Shown here piece by piece: positions 62,007-64,000 of a stretch of 64,000 bases of DNA. Position 1 is the first letter of the stretch. Each line of letters begins with the position of its first letter. This DNA comes from Gracilibacillus salitolerans (GTDB lineage: Bacteria; Bacillota; Bacilli; Bacillales; Amphibacillaceae). Under the pieces are notes generated by a model. The model was not told where the DNA came from and searched no databases. It saw only the letters and a program-made list of their open reading frames with translations. The stretch spans positions 310,001 to 374,000 of the forward strand of contig NZ_CP045915.1 in NCBI RefSeq assembly GCF_009650095.1, read 5' to 3'. The position numbers and the translations under genes were made by a program.

Positions 62007-62751
62007 TAACGTAGATATTCAGAAATTGGAAGAGCTATCCATGAATGCCTTCCCTTCGTTGCAAACACAGCTTTTGGATGGTTGGATACTACGCTTTTCC
62101 AATGGATATGCAAAAAGAGCAAACTCTATTAATCCTCTCTATGATTCTCAAGCGGATATCAAACAGAAGATAGAAACATGTGAAAATATGTACCAAAGAA
62201 AAGGACTAAAAGTGATTTACAAACTTACAACACAAGTTTTTCCTGATAAGTTAGACAAGATTCTTGAACAAAGAGGGTATAATCTTACAGGGGTGACAAG
62301 CGTACAATTGTTATCACTTGAGGAGAGAGAAACATTCTTATCGAATAAGGCTCTTATCTATAATCAATTAGATGAAACATGGTTTACTAATTTTTGTGAG
62401 TTAAATCATATAGATGATATTGACCAGCAGACGCTTAAACAGATGTTAAGAAATATAAATGCAGATGTGTGTTATGTTTGTTTGATTAATAACAAGAGTG
62501 AAATTCTTGCTTGTGGAATGGGCGTGTTAGAAGAGGAATGGATTGGATTATATGATATCGTAACGAGTGAAAAGCATAGAAACAAAGGATATGGAATAGA
62601 ACTTGTTTTTTCGATTCTAAATTGGGGAAAGAAGCATGGGGCCAAAAAAGCTTATCTCCAGGTGATGTTAAATAATACATCAGCTATAGGTCTATATGCA
62701 AAGTTGGGTTTTTCAGAAGTGTATAAATATTGGTACAGAATTAAAAAGTGA
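61999..62751 (+). CDS. GNAT-family N-acetyltransferase
   Basis: A 250-residue acetyltransferase: C-terminal GNAT core with IVTSEKHRNKGYGIELVFSI (acetyl-CoA loop) and VMLNNTSAIGLYAKLGFSE; an N-terminal half as in the two-domain YhbS-like group. Its start overlaps the AadK-like gene, implying coupled expression and perhaps related substrates. Confidence 0.88.
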   Translation: MSNNVDIQKLEELSMNAFPSLQTQLLDGWILRFSNGYAKRANSINPLYDSQADIKQKIETCENMYQRKGLKVIYKLTTQVFPDKLDKILEQRGYNLTGVTSVQLLSLEERETFLSNKALIYNQLDETWFTNFCELNHIDDIDQQTLKQMLRNINADVCYVCLINNKSEILACGMGVLEEEWIGLYDIVTSEKHRNKGYGIELVFSILNWGKKHGAKKAYLQVMLNNTSAIGLYAKLGFSEVYKYWYRIKK

Positions 62752-62820
62752 ATAAACTAAAAGAGCTTATAGTATGATGAACATATATAAGTTCTTTAAA
62801 TATTTGAGGTGAGGCTATTG

Positions 62821-63138
62821 TTGACCATCATCGCATATTCGTCATTGATTGTAGCACTTGTATCCATTGTTTTAGCTGTTAGCGGAAAGCGTCATTATTA
62901 CTGGATATCTGCAATTGGTATTTATATTTTTAGTTTCTTGGCAGGTTTTTCTATAGGACAACTGACAGTAGGGTTAACATTTATACCACTTGTGTTGGCT
63001 ATTGGCTATACTTTCGATTGGATTAAAAATAAAGTGCAAATTTTAATTGTTCTCAGTTTAGGTGGCCTCATTGGATTTGTTATGGTGTTCTTTGTGGACA
63101 ATAAATGGGTGTTTTTCCCGTTCTGGATCTTTAGTTAA
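62821..63138 (+). CDS. Small membrane protein
   Basis: A 105-residue protein with three or four helices; not recognised. Start unclear: TTG at 62821 with GAGGTGAGG upstream is preferred, TTG 62818 and GTG 62809 are alternatives. Confidence 0.65.
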   Translation: MTIIAYSSLIVALVSIVLAVSGKRHYYWISAIGIYIFSFLAGFSIGQLTVGLTFIPLVLAIGYTFDWIKNKVQILIVLSLGGLIGFVMVFFVDNKWVFFPFWIFS

Positions 63139-63185
63139 GAAATCGAACGAACAATCATTTTTAAGTTCATAGTGAAGGTGATGTT

Positions 63186-64000
63186 GTGAAGACAGTTTTG
63201 AAATGGAGCTTCATCGTTCTTTTTATTGTTGTAGTGGTAATTGGAGCGACATATATATGGAAGCATGAGGAAAAATCAGACTCTCCTGCCTCCCTACTAT
63301 CTTCTGAGCGAATTTTGAATATAGCACATCGCGGAGCATCCGGTTATGCTCCAGAACATACGTTAATCGCATATGAGTCAGCTCAAAAAATGAATGCAGA
63401 TTATTTAGAGATTGACCTACATATGACAGCTGATGAGGAGTTGGTAGCGATACATGATGAGGATGTTTCCCGTACGACAAGTGGAAGTGGTTTAGTCCAA
63501 GACATGTCTCTTGCAGAGCTGAAAAGTTTGGATGCCGGTTCTTGGTTTAATATAGCTTATCCAAAAAAAGCAGACCAATACTTTGTTGGAATAGAAGTAC
63601 CCACATTAGCAGAGATTCTCGACTCGTTCGGTTTACATAGCAATTATTATATCGAGATAAAAGACCCGGATTCGATTATGACAGACAAATTTCTTTCTAT
63701 TTTAGAGGACTATCATTTGATCGAAGAAAATAAAGTCATCATCCAATCCTTTAGTGAAGAGACCTTGAAACAAATTCATGCACAATATGAGTCCATTCCA
63801 CTTATACAACTGTTGTATAAAGATGAAACAAAGTCTGCTAATTACAATCAGATTCGGCAATATGCCACAGGTGTGGGTGTTCCTTATCAAGAGTTAGATG
63901 AAGACCTCATTCAAAAGATTCATGAGAAAGATTTGCATGTTCACACTTATACAGTCAATGAAGAAGAAGAAATGAAACAATTGGTAAGGTGGGGAGTTGA
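63186..64000 (+). CDS. Glycerophosphodiester phosphodiesterase, membrane-anchored, 3'-truncated
   Basis: Runs off the window after about 271 codons. An N-terminal helix (about 6-24) anchors a GDPD TIM barrel on the outer face: NIAHRGASGYAPEHTLIAYE (catalytic HRG, PEHT), DYLEIDLHMTADEELVAIHD (metal Glu/Asp, general His), then IEIKDP and DLHVHTYTVNEEEEM. It hydrolyses glycerophosphodiesters to glycerol-3-phosphate and an alcohol. GTG start with AAGGTGA upstream. Confidence 0.9.
   Translation, partial: MKTVLKWSFIVLFIVVVVIGATYIWKHEEKSDSPASLLSSERILNIAHRGASGYAPEHTLIAYESAQKMNADYLEIDLHMTADEELVAIHDEDVSRTTSGSGLVQDMSLAELKSLDAGSWFNIAYPKKADQYFVGIEVPTLAEILDSFGLHSNYYIEIKDPDSIMTDKFLSILEDYHLIEENKVIIQSFSEETLKQIHAQYESIPLIQLLYKDETKSANYNQIRQYATGVGVPYQELDEDLIQKIHEKDLHVHTYTVNEEEEMKQLVRWGV

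Overview
The window is 64 kb of low-GC Firmicute chromosome. AGGAGG-type ribosome binding sites, many TTG and GTG starts, Bacillus-type Fur and Zur boxes, and proteins resembling YwaC, YhcYZ, YumC, YtrA and YciC all point to Bacillaceae. A halotolerant genus near Gracilibacillus, Oceanobacillus or Virgibacillus is a reasonable guess, but the sequence alone cannot prove it. No rRNA, tRNA or CRISPR array was found.

Layout. 1-1.4 kb: end of a siderophore ABC operon. 1.5-8.3 kb: small alarmone synthetase, secreted 3D-domain protein, an IS605-type TnpB with hairpin ends, a TraB/GumN lipoprotein, an MDR reductase, and a secreted ADP-ribosyltransferase-like protein. 8.4-13.2 kb: the likely partner of that toxin, then a broken and an intact MFS efflux pump, a proline dehydrogenase remnant and an azoreductase. 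13.6-16.9 kb: a LuxR/GAF-kinase two-component pair and an arylamine N-acetyltransferase. 17.2-21 kb: cell-envelope group (glycosyltransferase, LCP protein, SH3-amidase) behind a possible ECF-sigma promoter. 21.1-27.1 kb: a Fur-box-controlled siderophore uptake operon with its own ferredoxin-NADP reductase-like flavoprotein.

27.3-34.6 kb is the most distinctive part: a zinc-starvation cassette with three Zur-box-like operators. It holds zinc-independent ribosomal protein S14, three intact COG0523 GTPases, a flavoprotein with a cysteine tail, a short divergent FeoB-like transporter with a cysteine-rich gate, and dCTP deaminase, which needs no zinc and could stand in for zinc-dependent dCMP deaminase. 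A fourth GTPase copy is broken. An insertion of about 4 kb, framed by 112-bp direct repeats, separates it from a CHY zinc-finger gene. The insertion holds remnants (Tn3 transposase, FAD monooxygenase, frameshifted small genes), a membrane protein and a complete-looking type I toxin-antitoxin locus.

39.5-50.5 kb: TetR-controlled acetyltransferase and ABC exporter operons, an SDR, oligogalacturonate lyase, and singletons (methyltransferase, APH kinase, DUF3995, P-loop NTPase, Nudix). 50.5-64 kb: DinB-like protein, LysM-NlpC/P60 hydrolase, a YtrA-type GntR/ABC operon, a SnoaL-like protein, a GC-richer structured repeat or RNA, two SDRs with a WYL regulator, a TetR/membrane-protein pair, a LOG protein, an AadK-like adenylyltransferase/GNAT pair, and a 3'-truncated glycerophosphodiesterase. 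Overall it is a chromosomal accessory region devoted to metal acquisition, envelope upkeep and drug or xenobiotic defence, with many decaying genes.
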